Below, piece by piece: positions 1 to 4,414 of a stretch of DNA of 5,475 bases. Below the pieces are notes generated by a model. It worked only from the letters and a program-made list of their open reading frames with translations. It did not search any database and was not told the DNA's origin. Each line of letters opens with the position of its first letter. Position 1 is the first letter of the stretch. Origin of the DNA: CAZFAT01 sp964517075 (GTDB taxonomy: Bacteria; Acidobacteriota; Vicinamibacteria; Vicinamibacterales; SCN-69-37); NCBI GenBank assembly GCA_964517075.1, contig CAZFAT010000115.1, forward strand, positions 1 to 5,475, written 5' to 3'. The position numbers and the translations under genes were made by a program.

Positions 1-115
1 CGCGCATGAACAGCTTGTCGTCCTGGACGTGAAGATTGTGGAGACGCACGCCCGTTTCCGTCATCTTCTTCAGGGCGCGGTCGTATTTCTGCTTGAGTTC
101 GCTCAATCGATCCAT
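1..115 (-). CDS. N-terminus of a small BON/LysM-like conserved protein (partial, runs off left edge)
   Basis: Reading leftward from an ATG at 115-113, 38 codons are open to the window edge. The protein begins MDRLSELKQKYDRALKK and continues with a segment containing GVRLHNLHVQDDKLFMR. A strong Shine-Dalgarno GGAGGT (122-127 on the complement) lies six bases upstream, which fixes the start. The pattern of a charged N-terminal helix followed by a GV-L-N-VQDDKLF strand resembles, from memory, small cytoplasmic proteins with a BON-like domain followed by a C-terminal LysM domain (the YgaU/Kbp style) that are common in Acidobacteriota. The diagnostic C-terminal part is outside the window, so the family name is tentative. 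It lies downstream of the DUF167 gene on the same strand, 116 bp away, and may have its own promoter in that gap. The reading frame itself is well supported; the product is a moderate-confidence guess. Confidence 0.7.
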   Translation of the reverse strand, partial: MDRLSELKQKYDRALKKMTETGVRLHNLHVQDDKLFMR

Positions 116-121
116 GGTTCG

Positions 122-127
122 ACCTCC
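122..127 (-). promoter_or_regulatory. Shine-Dalgarno GGAGGT of the left-edge gene
   Basis: The complement of 122-127 reads GGAGGT, six bases before the ATG at 115. It is one of only two strong Shine-Dalgarno sequences noticed in the window. It decides the start of the partial gene at the left edge, which is shorter than a usual ORF-length cutoff inside this window. Confidence 0.75.
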
Positions 128-231
128 GTGGGGAGCGGCAATCACCGTAGGGAGCGGCCCGCGGGGCGCAGGCCCGGTTCGATTGACAACAATTCGATGC
201 TACCGCGAAACGGCCACTCGCGGCTCAGGAT
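128..231. other. Intergenic gap with weak inverted repeats
   Basis: This non-coding gap separates the DUF167 stop codon from the left-edge gene on the minus strand. It holds a 6-bp inverted repeat CCGCGA/TCGCGG (203-208 and 218-223, loop of nine) just past the DUF167 stop. It also holds an imperfect palindrome around 179-197 (TCGATTG and CAATTCGA arms) and a 9-bp direct repeat GGGAGCGGC at 130-138 and 150-158. The hairpin lacks a T-run, so it is not a convincing intrinsic terminator. No good -35/-10 pair was found, although the left-edge gene probably needs a promoter here. Confidence 0.35.
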
Positions 232-555
232 TCATCGATTCGCTGAAAGCGCTGACAATCCCGCGATTCGTCTCTGAATCGTCGCCGCAGCGACGCCGCT
301 GATCTCGATGGCTTTGTTCTTCGAGGTGGCGCCGGCCACAATGCGGACGGTGCGGCGCGGGACGTCGAGTGCGTCGGCCACTGCCCGCACCACCGCCTCA
401 TTCGCGGCGTTGTCCACGGGAGCGGCCGTGACCCTGACGACCAGGCGACCATCGCGGACGCCGCCAACGCCCGCGCGGGAGGAACGCGGGATCACTCGCA
501 CGTCGAGAACCACGCCGGCGGCGCTCGGGCGCAGGCCGGGCGCCGGGCCGGTCAC
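232..555 (-). CDS. DUF167 / YggU-family protein (UPF0235)
   Basis: The product is a small cytoplasmic protein of the DUF167 (YggU/UPF0235) family, whose biochemical role is not established. With the GTG at 555 it is 107 residues, close to the family's usual length of about 100. The family signature is clear: VIPRSSR at residues 21-27 (usual form V-P-A/S-S-R), RVTAAPVDNAANEAV at 41-55, and GATSKNKAIEISG at 75-87, matching the typical G-T/S-S-K-K-I-I pattern. The start is uncertain. GTG codons at 615, 591, 555 and 513 are all in frame and none has a strong Shine-Dalgarno. I chose 555 because it leaves about 14 residues before the first core strand, as in E. coli YggU, and falls five bases past the upstream DUF2277 stop. 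Starting at 615 would add a low-complexity tail overlapping that gene by 56 bp. It is probably translated in an operon with DUF2277. Confidence 0.9.
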   Translation of the reverse strand: MTGPAPGLRPSAAGVVLDVRVIPRSSRAGVGGVRDGRLVVRVTAAPVDNAANEAVVRAVADALDVPRRTVRIVAGATSKNKAIEISGVAAATIQRRIAGLSALSANR

Positions 556-559
556 GGCC

Positions 560-829
560 TCAGGCGCCGAAGCGGGCGGCCGACCGCGCACGCGCCCGCT
601 CGGCCCACTCCGCACGATCTCTGGCCGGCGCCTGCGTGGTCAGTCCATCAATCAGCCGGTGGGCCACATCGGTGACCTCCTCCACGGCGCGGGCGAATGC
701 GGCTTCATTGGCCTTCGACGGCTTCGTGAATCCGCTGAGCTTGCGCACGAATTGGAGCGAGGCAGCCCGAATCTCTTCGTCCGTGGCCGGCGGGTCGAAA
801 TTGAACAGTGTCCGGATGTTGCGGCACAT
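560..829 (-). CDS. DUF2277 family protein
   Basis: This 89-residue protein matches the DUF2277 family end to end as I know it. It opens with MCRNIRTLFNFDPPAT, followed by an EEIRAASLQFVRKLSG helix (18-33), the FTKPSKANEAAF block (34-45), a second helix with the AVEEVTDVAHRLIDGL segment (48-63), and an Arg/Ala-rich tail ending ARFGA. The family occurs widely in Actinobacteria, Acidobacteriota and Proteobacteria and has no assigned function. The N-terminal Met-Cys-Arg-Asn is a conserved family feature and supports the ATG at 829. No Shine-Dalgarno precedes it. Instead a TACCCT hexamer ends six bases before the ATG, suggesting a leaderless transcript (annotated separately). DUF167 follows on the same strand with almost no gap, so the two probably form a small operon. 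Confidence 0.93.
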   Translation of the reverse strand: MCRNIRTLFNFDPPATDEEIRAASLQFVRKLSGFTKPSKANEAAFARAVEEVTDVAHRLIDGLTTQAPARDRAEWAERARARSAARFGA

Positions 830-835
830 GCGATC

Positions 836-841
836 AGGGTA
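836..841 (-). promoter_or_regulatory. Possible -10 box of a leaderless DUF2277 transcript
   Basis: On the minus strand the hexamer TACCCT (841 down to 836) fits the TAnnnT -10 pattern and is followed by six bases and then the ATG at 829. Transcription would start at or within a base or two of the start codon. The geometry is identical to TATACT plus six bases plus ATG in front of the gene at 3947. No Shine-Dalgarno is present and no clear -35 was found. This is inference from spacing only. Confidence 0.4.
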
Positions 842-850
842 ATGGAAGTG

Positions 851-922
851 CTACCGCTTCGGCACCAGAAACAAGTCGCACTCGAGCGTAATCTTGTCGT
901 CGACGTTGAGTACGGACGCCAC
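851..922 (-). pseudogene. Possible short gene remnant in the DUF2277-LEA gap
   Basis: Within the 146-bp gap between the LEA-like gene and DUF2277, one minus-strand frame ends at TAG (853-851). Its last 23 codons, from a GTG at 922, encode VASVLNVDDKITLECD followed by LFLVPKR. This alternating polar/hydrophobic pattern looks like the closing strands of a beta-sandwich or lipocalin-like domain (YceI-like is one guess). The frame stays open further upstream to past 950, but there it reads as an Arg/Ser-rich string that does not look like protein. No Shine-Dalgarno is seen. It may be the surviving 3' end of a deleted gene, or chance. I do not identify the family. Confidence 0.25.
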
Positions 923-975
923 GCGCGGGCGGGATCGTGCTGAAGCCCGGCGGCGACGACGAGTGCTTGAAACAG

Positions 976-1476
976 CTAGCGACGAATCGTGCCGCGAACA
1001 ATCGTCATCGGCCCGAAGACCGGCGTGCCCAGCCGCCCGGCGTCGATGCCGACGGTGCCCTCGAGCCGGTACCCAATCGGCTGTCGGGCCGCCGCCCGGC
1101 GGACGACATCGGCCAGTCGCGGCAGGTTGGCGAAGTCAATCGACAGGTCGAGGGGAATCACCGTGGTCGCGCCGGCACCAAGCGGAAGGCCGAGCGGAAA
1201 GTCGGCGGTGGCGGCGTGCGTGTCCTCGAGGAACAACGTGCCCTCCAGCGACGACAGCGTGAATCCAAACGCGTTGGGATTGGTCACCGATGTCCACAGC
1301 CGGATGTCCGCGCCTCCCAGCAGCCGCCCGGCCGACGGAGGAACCAGCCGGAGTTCGGCGGGCCGGTCGTCCGCTTCCTCGAAGCGGGGCGGCTGTACGA
1401 TGGCCGCGAACTGCCCCAGCGTGGCGCAGGCCATCGTCACGACCGCCACGATCCCGAGACCCAGTCCTCGTGCCAT
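976..1476 (-). CDS. LEA type 2 (WHy-domain) family lipoprotein
   Basis: The product is a 166-residue exported protein. Residues 1-16 (MARGLGLGIVAVVTMA) form a short signal peptide and Cys17 is a plausible lipidation site, although TMAC is a weak lipobox. The mature part matches the LEA_2/WHy fold: VPPSAGRLLGGADIRLWTSV (45-64), the hallmark NPN in TNPNAF (65-70), a strand pair SSLEGTLFLED (75-85), a PLGLPLGAGATTVIPLDLSI segment (94-113), and YRLEGTVGID (136-145) before the final strand. LEA_2 domains are small immunoglobulin-like beta-sandwiches linked to desiccation or stress tolerance in plants; in bacteria they are mostly uncharacterised periplasmic lipoproteins. I chose ATG 1476 because it places the hydrophobic segment at the N-terminus. 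A GTG at 1509 would add 11 residues without a better ribosome site. It is transcribed divergently from the regulator gene. Confidence 0.88.
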   Translation of the reverse strand: MARGLGLGIVAVVTMACATLGQFAAIVQPPRFEEADDRPAELRLVPPSAGRLLGGADIRLWTSVTNPNAFGFTLSSLEGTLFLEDTHAATADFPLGLPLGAGATTVIPLDLSIDFANLPRLADVVRRAAARQPIGYRLEGTVGIDAGRLGTPVFGPMTIVRGTIRR

Positions 1477-1565
1477 CAGCCCCCGCGCTGATGAATGCAA
1501 GAACAACACCCAGCGGATAGATGAGCCGGCGGGTTACGATGACGTGACTTCGGTTCCGACTGGCT
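1477..1565. other. Divergent intergenic region between LEA-like gene and regulator
   Basis: This 89-bp spacer should contain promoters for both the leftward LEA-like gene and the rightward regulator. On the plus strand TACGAT (1535-1540) is a possible -10 box that would start transcription about 19 bases before the regulator's GTG. No matching -35 was recognised. On the minus strand a G-rich stretch (GCGGGGGC) lies a few bases before the ATG at 1476 and may serve as a weak ribosome site. No clear operator repeats like those at 2926-2954 are present here, apart from a single TCTCACC inside the regulator's coding start (1597-1603). Confidence 0.35.
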
Positions 1566-2918
1566 GTGCCCCGTTACCGTTTCGGCGAATTCATCCTCTC
1601 ACCCCGGCGCCGCGTCCTCGTTCGCTCGGGGCGCGAACAGCCGCTCATTCCCCGGTACTTCGACCTGCTGGTGCTGCTCGTCGAGCGCCGCGCCGAGGCC
1701 GTGCATCGCCGCGAGATCTTCGACCGCATCTGGAAGGACGTCATCGTTTCCGACAGCGCGCTGAGCCAGGCCATCCGGACGATTCGCCGCGTACTCGACG
1801 ACGACTCGCGCGACCCGCGCTTCGTGCGCACGGTCTCGCGCCACGGCTACCGGTTCGTCTTTGCCGACGTCCTCGAGGAAGACGACGATGGGCAGTGGCC
1901 GGGTGCGCCGGTCGAGCCGGCCGCCACACCGGTCGCGAGCGCCGATCGGTACGAGCCGCTTCTCGACCGGCTGACGCGTCCGGCGGCCACGCCCACCGAG
2001 CGCGAAGAGCAGCGCGAGGCCGCTGAACTGCTGCACGCCCTCGGGACGTCGGAGGCGCTGCGACGGCTCGGGACGCGCCAGGGCCACGCGTTCGCGCGCG
2101 CGCTGCTGCGCGACACGCGCTGGGATGCCGTCGCGCCCGGTCCCGTTCCCATCGCCGGAACGCCGGCCGCCGTCTCCACCACGACGCAACTCGTGCGTCT
2201 CCGATGGCAGGGCGCCGCCGCGGAGGTGCGTGCGCGATGGGCCGGCGCGTCGCGCGGAGGGGGCGTGGCCGGTGCCTTGGCCGGCGCCATCGGCGGACTC
2301 ATTCTGGCCGCCGCGCCCGGCAGCGCCGCTTCGCTCGCCGTCGTGCCCGTGCTGGCCGTGATCGGCGGGTGCTGCGGCGCCGCGGGAGGCGCCGGCGTCG
2401 GCGCGGGCCTCTCGCTGGCGGAGTCCAGCGTGCGGTCCCGGCGCACGATGGCGTTGATCGCCGGCGGCGCACTCGGCGGCGGCGTGGCCGGCGCCGTGGC
2501 GCAGTGGCTGGGTCGCTGGAGCCTGGCCGCGCTCGTCGGCGTGACGATCGACACGGGCGGGGGGCTCGAGGGGCTGCTCATTGGCGGTGCGGCGGGTCTG
2601 GGATACGGCCTGGCCACCGCGAGAACCGAGGGTGGCCTCGCGGCACCGCGCGGCCGGCGGCGGCTGGCGGTCGCCAGTCTGACGGCGGCCATGTGCGGTC
2701 TGGCCGCATTCGGCCTGACGCTGGCCGGCCGCCCGCTCGTGGGGGGGACGGTCCACCTCATTGCGCAGGCCTCCCACGGATCACAAACCACGCTCGCGCC
2801 GCTCGGTCGATTCATCGGCGAACCGGACTTCGGTCCCGTCACCGCCTCCCTGATCGGCACGCTCGAAGGCGCCCTCTTCGGCTTCGGCCTCGCCTTCGGG
2901 GTGACGAGGAGAATCTGA
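1566..2918 (+). CDS. Winged-helix (OmpR/PhoB-type, CadC-like) regulator fused to a polytopic glycine-zipper membrane domain
   Basis: This 450-residue protein starts at GTG 1566, the first usual start after an in-frame stop at 1545-1547. Residues 1-102 are a Trans_reg_C winged helix: YRFGEFILSPRRRVLVR wing strands, IPRYFDLLVLLVERRAEAVHR (28-48), the EIFDRIWKDVIVSDSALSQAIRTIRRVLDD helices (50-79) and the C-terminal hairpin FVRTVSRHGYRFVF (86-99). There is no receiver domain. An acidic linker (104-109) and a helical region (about 130-185) follow. Residues 230-450 are hydrophobic and rich in Gly and Ala, with about six membrane-crossing segments in three related modules (about 230-293, 294-362, 363-450). 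CadC-like regulators normally carry one membrane helix plus a sensor or TPR domain, so this is an unusual output-sensor pairing. The likely role is a membrane-bound one-component regulator; its signal is unknown. Target sites may be the 11-bp repeats just downstream. Confidence 0.85.
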   Translation: MPRYRFGEFILSPRRRVLVRSGREQPLIPRYFDLLVLLVERRAEAVHRREIFDRIWKDVIVSDSALSQAIRTIRRVLDDDSRDPRFVRTVSRHGYRFVFADVLEEDDDGQWPGAPVEPAATPVASADRYEPLLDRLTRPAATPTEREEQREAAELLHALGTSEALRRLGTRQGHAFARALLRDTRWDAVAPGPVPIAGTPAAVSTTTQLVRLRWQGAAAEVRARWAGASRGGGVAGALAGAIGGLILAAAPGSAASLAVVPVLAVIGGCCGAAGGAGVGAGLSLAESSVRSRRTMALIAGGALGGGVAGAVAQWLGRWSLAALVGVTIDTGGGLEGLLIGGAAGLGYGLATARTEGGLAAPRGRRRLAVASLTAAMCGLAAFGLTLAGRPLVGGTVHLIAQASHGSQTTLAPLGRFIGEPDFGPVTASLIGTLEGALFGFGLAFGVTRRI

Positions 2919-2925
2919 GACCACC

Positions 2926-2954
2926 TCTCACCAAAATCTCACCCCATCCTCACC
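2926..2954 (+). promoter_or_regulatory. Three 7-bp direct repeats at 11-bp period (PhoB-box-like operator)
   Basis: TCTCACC occurs at 2926-2932 and 2937-2943, and the one-mismatch copy CCTCACC at 2948-2954. Each pair is separated by four bases (AAAA, then CCAT), giving an exact 11-bp period. Winged-helix regulators of the OmpR/PhoB class bind head-to-tail to direct repeats of about 7 bp spaced by about 4 bp, as in the pho box. The array begins eight bases after the stop codon of such a regulator and 55 bases before the YjbQ start codon. I infer an operator controlling the downstream gene, perhaps bound by the neighbouring regulator. The repeats are seen directly; the binding protein is inference. 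Confidence 0.6.
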
Positions 2955-2998
2955 CTCTGCTGAAGACTCCGGGCGCACGACCGCCGATGCTTCCGTGC

Positions 2999-3003
2999 GG
3001 AGG
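2999..3003 (+). promoter_or_regulatory. Shine-Dalgarno GGAGG of the YjbQ gene
   Basis: GGAGG lies five bases before ATG 3009 and only two bases before the alternative TTG at 3006. The spacing favours the ATG as the true start. Confidence 0.75.
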
Positions 3004-3008
3004 CATTG

Positions 3009-3479
3009 ATGGAGACGCTCACGCGCGCTGCGACCTGTCACACCTGGATGGGAGTGACGACCACGTCGCCCACCCAGTTCATCGATCTGACCGACCGGCT
3101 CGGTCGGCTGATCGACAAGTGGGGCGTGCAGTCGGGCGTCCTCAACGTCCAGACCCTGCACACGACGACCGCCATCGTGGTCAACGAACACGAGCCGCTG
3201 TTGCTGGCTGACTTCCAGCGCCTTCTCCAGACGACGGCGCCCGATGACGCCGACTACCGGCATGACGATGCGAAGGCGCGGATCGTGAACCGGACAGCGG
3301 CCGAGCGCGCCAACGGCCACGCGCACTGCCGCGCGCTGTTCCTGCCGACCTCCGTCTGTCTGAATGTGATCGACGGCCGGCTGGTCCTCGGGCGCTGGCA
3401 GCGGGTGTTCTTTGTCGAGCTGGACGGTCCTCAGGAACGCGAGGTCTCTGCGCTGCTGCTGCCCTGGAACCGATCGTGA
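3009..3479 (+). CDS. yjbQ: YjbQ / UPF0047 family protein
   Basis: This 156-residue cytoplasmic protein belongs to the YjbQ (UPF0047) family, sometimes annotated as secondary thiamine-phosphate synthase because E. coli YjbQ shows weak activity of that kind; the true substrate is unsettled. Family blocks are all present: VQTLHTTTAIVVNEHEP (47-63), a DDADYRHDD segment (79-87), ERANGHAHCRALFLPTSV (99-116, where the family has N-x-x-A-H), and LGRWQRVFFVELDGPQER (127-144, the usual G-x-W-Q-x-I-F-x-x-E-x-D-G-P-R). The conserved His51, His104 and His106 and the Glu and Asp residues are intact, so it looks functional. A strong Shine-Dalgarno precedes the ATG. It follows the regulator on the same strand across a 90-bp spacer containing three operator-like repeats. 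Its TGA overlaps the GTG of the decayed radical SAM gene (GTGA), suggesting the two were once translationally coupled. Confidence 0.93.
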   Translation: METLTRAATCHTWMGVTTTSPTQFIDLTDRLGRLIDKWGVQSGVLNVQTLHTTTAIVVNEHEPLLLADFQRLLQTTAPDDADYRHDDAKARIVNRTAAERANGHAHCRALFLPTSVCLNVIDGRLVLGRWQRVFFVELDGPQEREVSALLLPWNRS

Positions 3480-3910
3480 AGGTCAGGATGGTGCTTCCGG
3501 CGCTGACGGAAGCCACCAGCCCGTTCTGGCGACCCATCAAGTACTCACTCTTCCCGCCGCTCGGCCTGGCACGCTCGTCGGCTATCTGCCCGACGATGTC
3601 GAGGTCGTCATCCAGGACGAGCACGTCGAGACGCTCGATCTGCCCGAGATCGAACGGCTGTCGGGCCGGCATTTCTACTTCCTCGACGACCACCTGTTCG
3701 GCGATCGGCGCTCTTCAGCGGGATGCGAGGCATGGGCCGGGATGGGACGTCGTCATTCGCGCCCGACGCGCCGGCATGATGCTGCCGGTGCTCGAGACCA
3801 TCCTGAGCGAGTTCGGGCGCCGCGCGTCGCCATCGGTCGCCGCGGGCCGTCCGGTCCCCGAACCCGTGCCTGTCGCCGCGGCCCTCGGCCCCGCGAACCC
3901 GCGACCGTAG
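3476..3910 (+). pseudogene. Collapsed B12-binding radical SAM protein gene (multiple frameshifts and deletions)
   Basis: A GTG overlapping the YjbQ stop begins MKVRMVLPALTEATSPF, typical of the N-terminal cobalamin-binding domain of B12-binding radical SAM proteins. Protein-like sequence then jumps frame three times. 3476-3570 ends at PPLGLA. 3571-3711 (one base lost) continues LVGYLPDDVEVVIQDEHVE and then switches to EIERLSGRHFYFLDDHLFGD, a stretch that normally lies after the cluster motif. 3711-3740 reads LFSGMRGMGR in a third frame. 3743-3910 returns to the first frame with WDVVIRARRAGMMLPVLETI, a C-terminal block, to TAG. From memory the intact family is roughly 450-500 residues; only about 145 codons remain. 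The region carrying the CxxxCxxC iron-sulfur cysteines and most of the barrel is absent, so no activity is expected. Either real gene decay or an assembly collapse could produce this pattern. Confidence 0.82.
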
Positions 3911-3932
3911 CCGCGGGCCTTCAGGCCCGCGG
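3911..3932 (+). repeat. Perfect 9-bp GC hairpin, REP-like element or terminator
   Basis: CCGCGGGCC (3911-3919) and GGCCCGCGG (3924-3932) are perfect inverted arms around a TTCA loop, directly after the pseudogene's TAG. There is no T-run, so it is not a standard intrinsic terminator. Similar GTAGCCGCGGGC-type palindromes recur between genes in Acidobacteriota genomes as I recall, so a dispersed REP-like repeat is the favoured reading. It also occupies the -35 region of the next gene. Confidence 0.65.
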
Positions 3933-3934
3933 AC

Positions 3935-3940
3935 TATACT
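3935..3940 (+). promoter_or_regulatory. -10 box TATACT, probably of a leaderless transcript
   Basis: TATACT differs from the TATAAT consensus at one position and ends six bases before the ATG at 3947. A transcript from it would begin at or next to the start codon, and there is no Shine-Dalgarno in the gap. The expected -35 region falls inside the GC hairpin and shows no TTGACA-like sequence. Confidence 0.6.
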
Positions 3941-3946
3941 CCGCGC

Positions 3947-4414
3947 ATGAAGCCGAAAGTGGCCCCTCTGCCTGATGATCTGCGGACGCTCGCGCTCGAC
4001 ATCATGCGCGAGGCGAAGTTTCCAATGCTGGCCACGCTGGACGGCGATCAGGCGCGCGTGCGGCCGGTATCACCCGTCAGGACCGATGGCTTCACCGTGT
4101 ACGTGGCGTCGCTTCGCAGCTCGCACAAGACCGGCGAAATCGAGCAGAACCAGAAGGTCGAGCTCTGTTACCTGGACGACCATCACGACCAGATGCGGAT
4201 CACGGGGCGGGCGGAACGCGTGACCGACCGCGCGTTCATCGACGAGCTGTTCGCGAGCTACCCCCTGCTGCGGACCTATCTTGGCAGCCCCGACAATCCG
4301 GAGTTCATGCTCTACCGCATCGTCCCGTCGCGGGTGCGGTTCATGCGCGAGTGGGCGCTGGAGTACCACGAGATTCCGGTGGACGAACCGGGCGCGATCC
4401 GGACGCAGGGCTGA
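3947..4414 (+). CDS. Pyridoxamine 5'-phosphate oxidase-like (general stress protein 26 type) flavoprotein
   Basis: This 155-residue cytoplasmic protein has the split-barrel FMN-binding fold of the PNPOx-like superfamily, in the small general-stress-protein-26 type group rather than true PdxH. Visible blocks are FPMLATLDGDQARVRPVSPV (25-44, first strands and the R-P-V-S/P substrate edge), the phosphate-binding SLRSSHKTGEI (55-65), KVELCYLDD (70-78), MRITGRAERVTD (83-94) and a C-terminal YRIVPSRVRFMREWALEY (123-140), where such proteins often end in a W-containing strand. Members bind flavin or F420-like cofactors or heme; the substrate cannot be told from sequence. The ATG is fixed by the TATACT box six bases upstream. 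Its stop overlaps the next gene's start (TGATG), so the two form an operon. It looks intact. Confidence 0.9.
   Translation: MKPKVAPLPDDLRTLALDIMREAKFPMLATLDGDQARVRPVSPVRTDGFTVYVASLRSSHKTGEIEQNQKVELCYLDDHHDQMRITGRAERVTDRAFIDELFASYPLLRTYLGSPDNPEFMLYRIVPSRVRFMREWALEYHEIPVDEPGAIRTQG

Noticed and set aside
203..223. Hairpin CCGCGA/TCGCGG as a terminator after DUF167
   Set aside because: The stem is only 6 bp with a 9-base loop and no following T-run in either direction, so an intrinsic terminator cannot be claimed.
1597..1603. Single TCTCACC inside the regulator coding start as an autoregulatory site
   Set aside because: There is no second copy 11 bp away, and a lone 7-mer in coding sequence is expected by chance.
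989..2026. Long plus-strand open frame of 345 codons across the LEA-like gene and regulator start
   Set aside because: It encodes Arg/Pro/Ala-rich low-complexity sequence, spans two recognisable genes in other frames, and arises from the high GC content.
1599..2860. Two long minus-strand open frames opposite the regulator (1599-2777 and 1847-2860)
   Set aside because: Their translations are compositionally biased strings without family motifs, while the plus frame has a clear winged helix and membrane segments. They are antisense shadows.
2204..3211. Plus-strand open frame of 335 codons running through the regulator and into yjbQ
   Set aside because: It is extremely Arg-rich and ignores the boundaries of two well-supported genes, so it is an out-of-frame shadow.
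3412..3975. Plus-strand frame of 187 codons as an intact novel protein
   Set aside because: Only its middle (3571-3711) resembles protein. The start lies inside yjbQ and the end lies in the next gene, so it is one frame of the decayed radical SAM gene.
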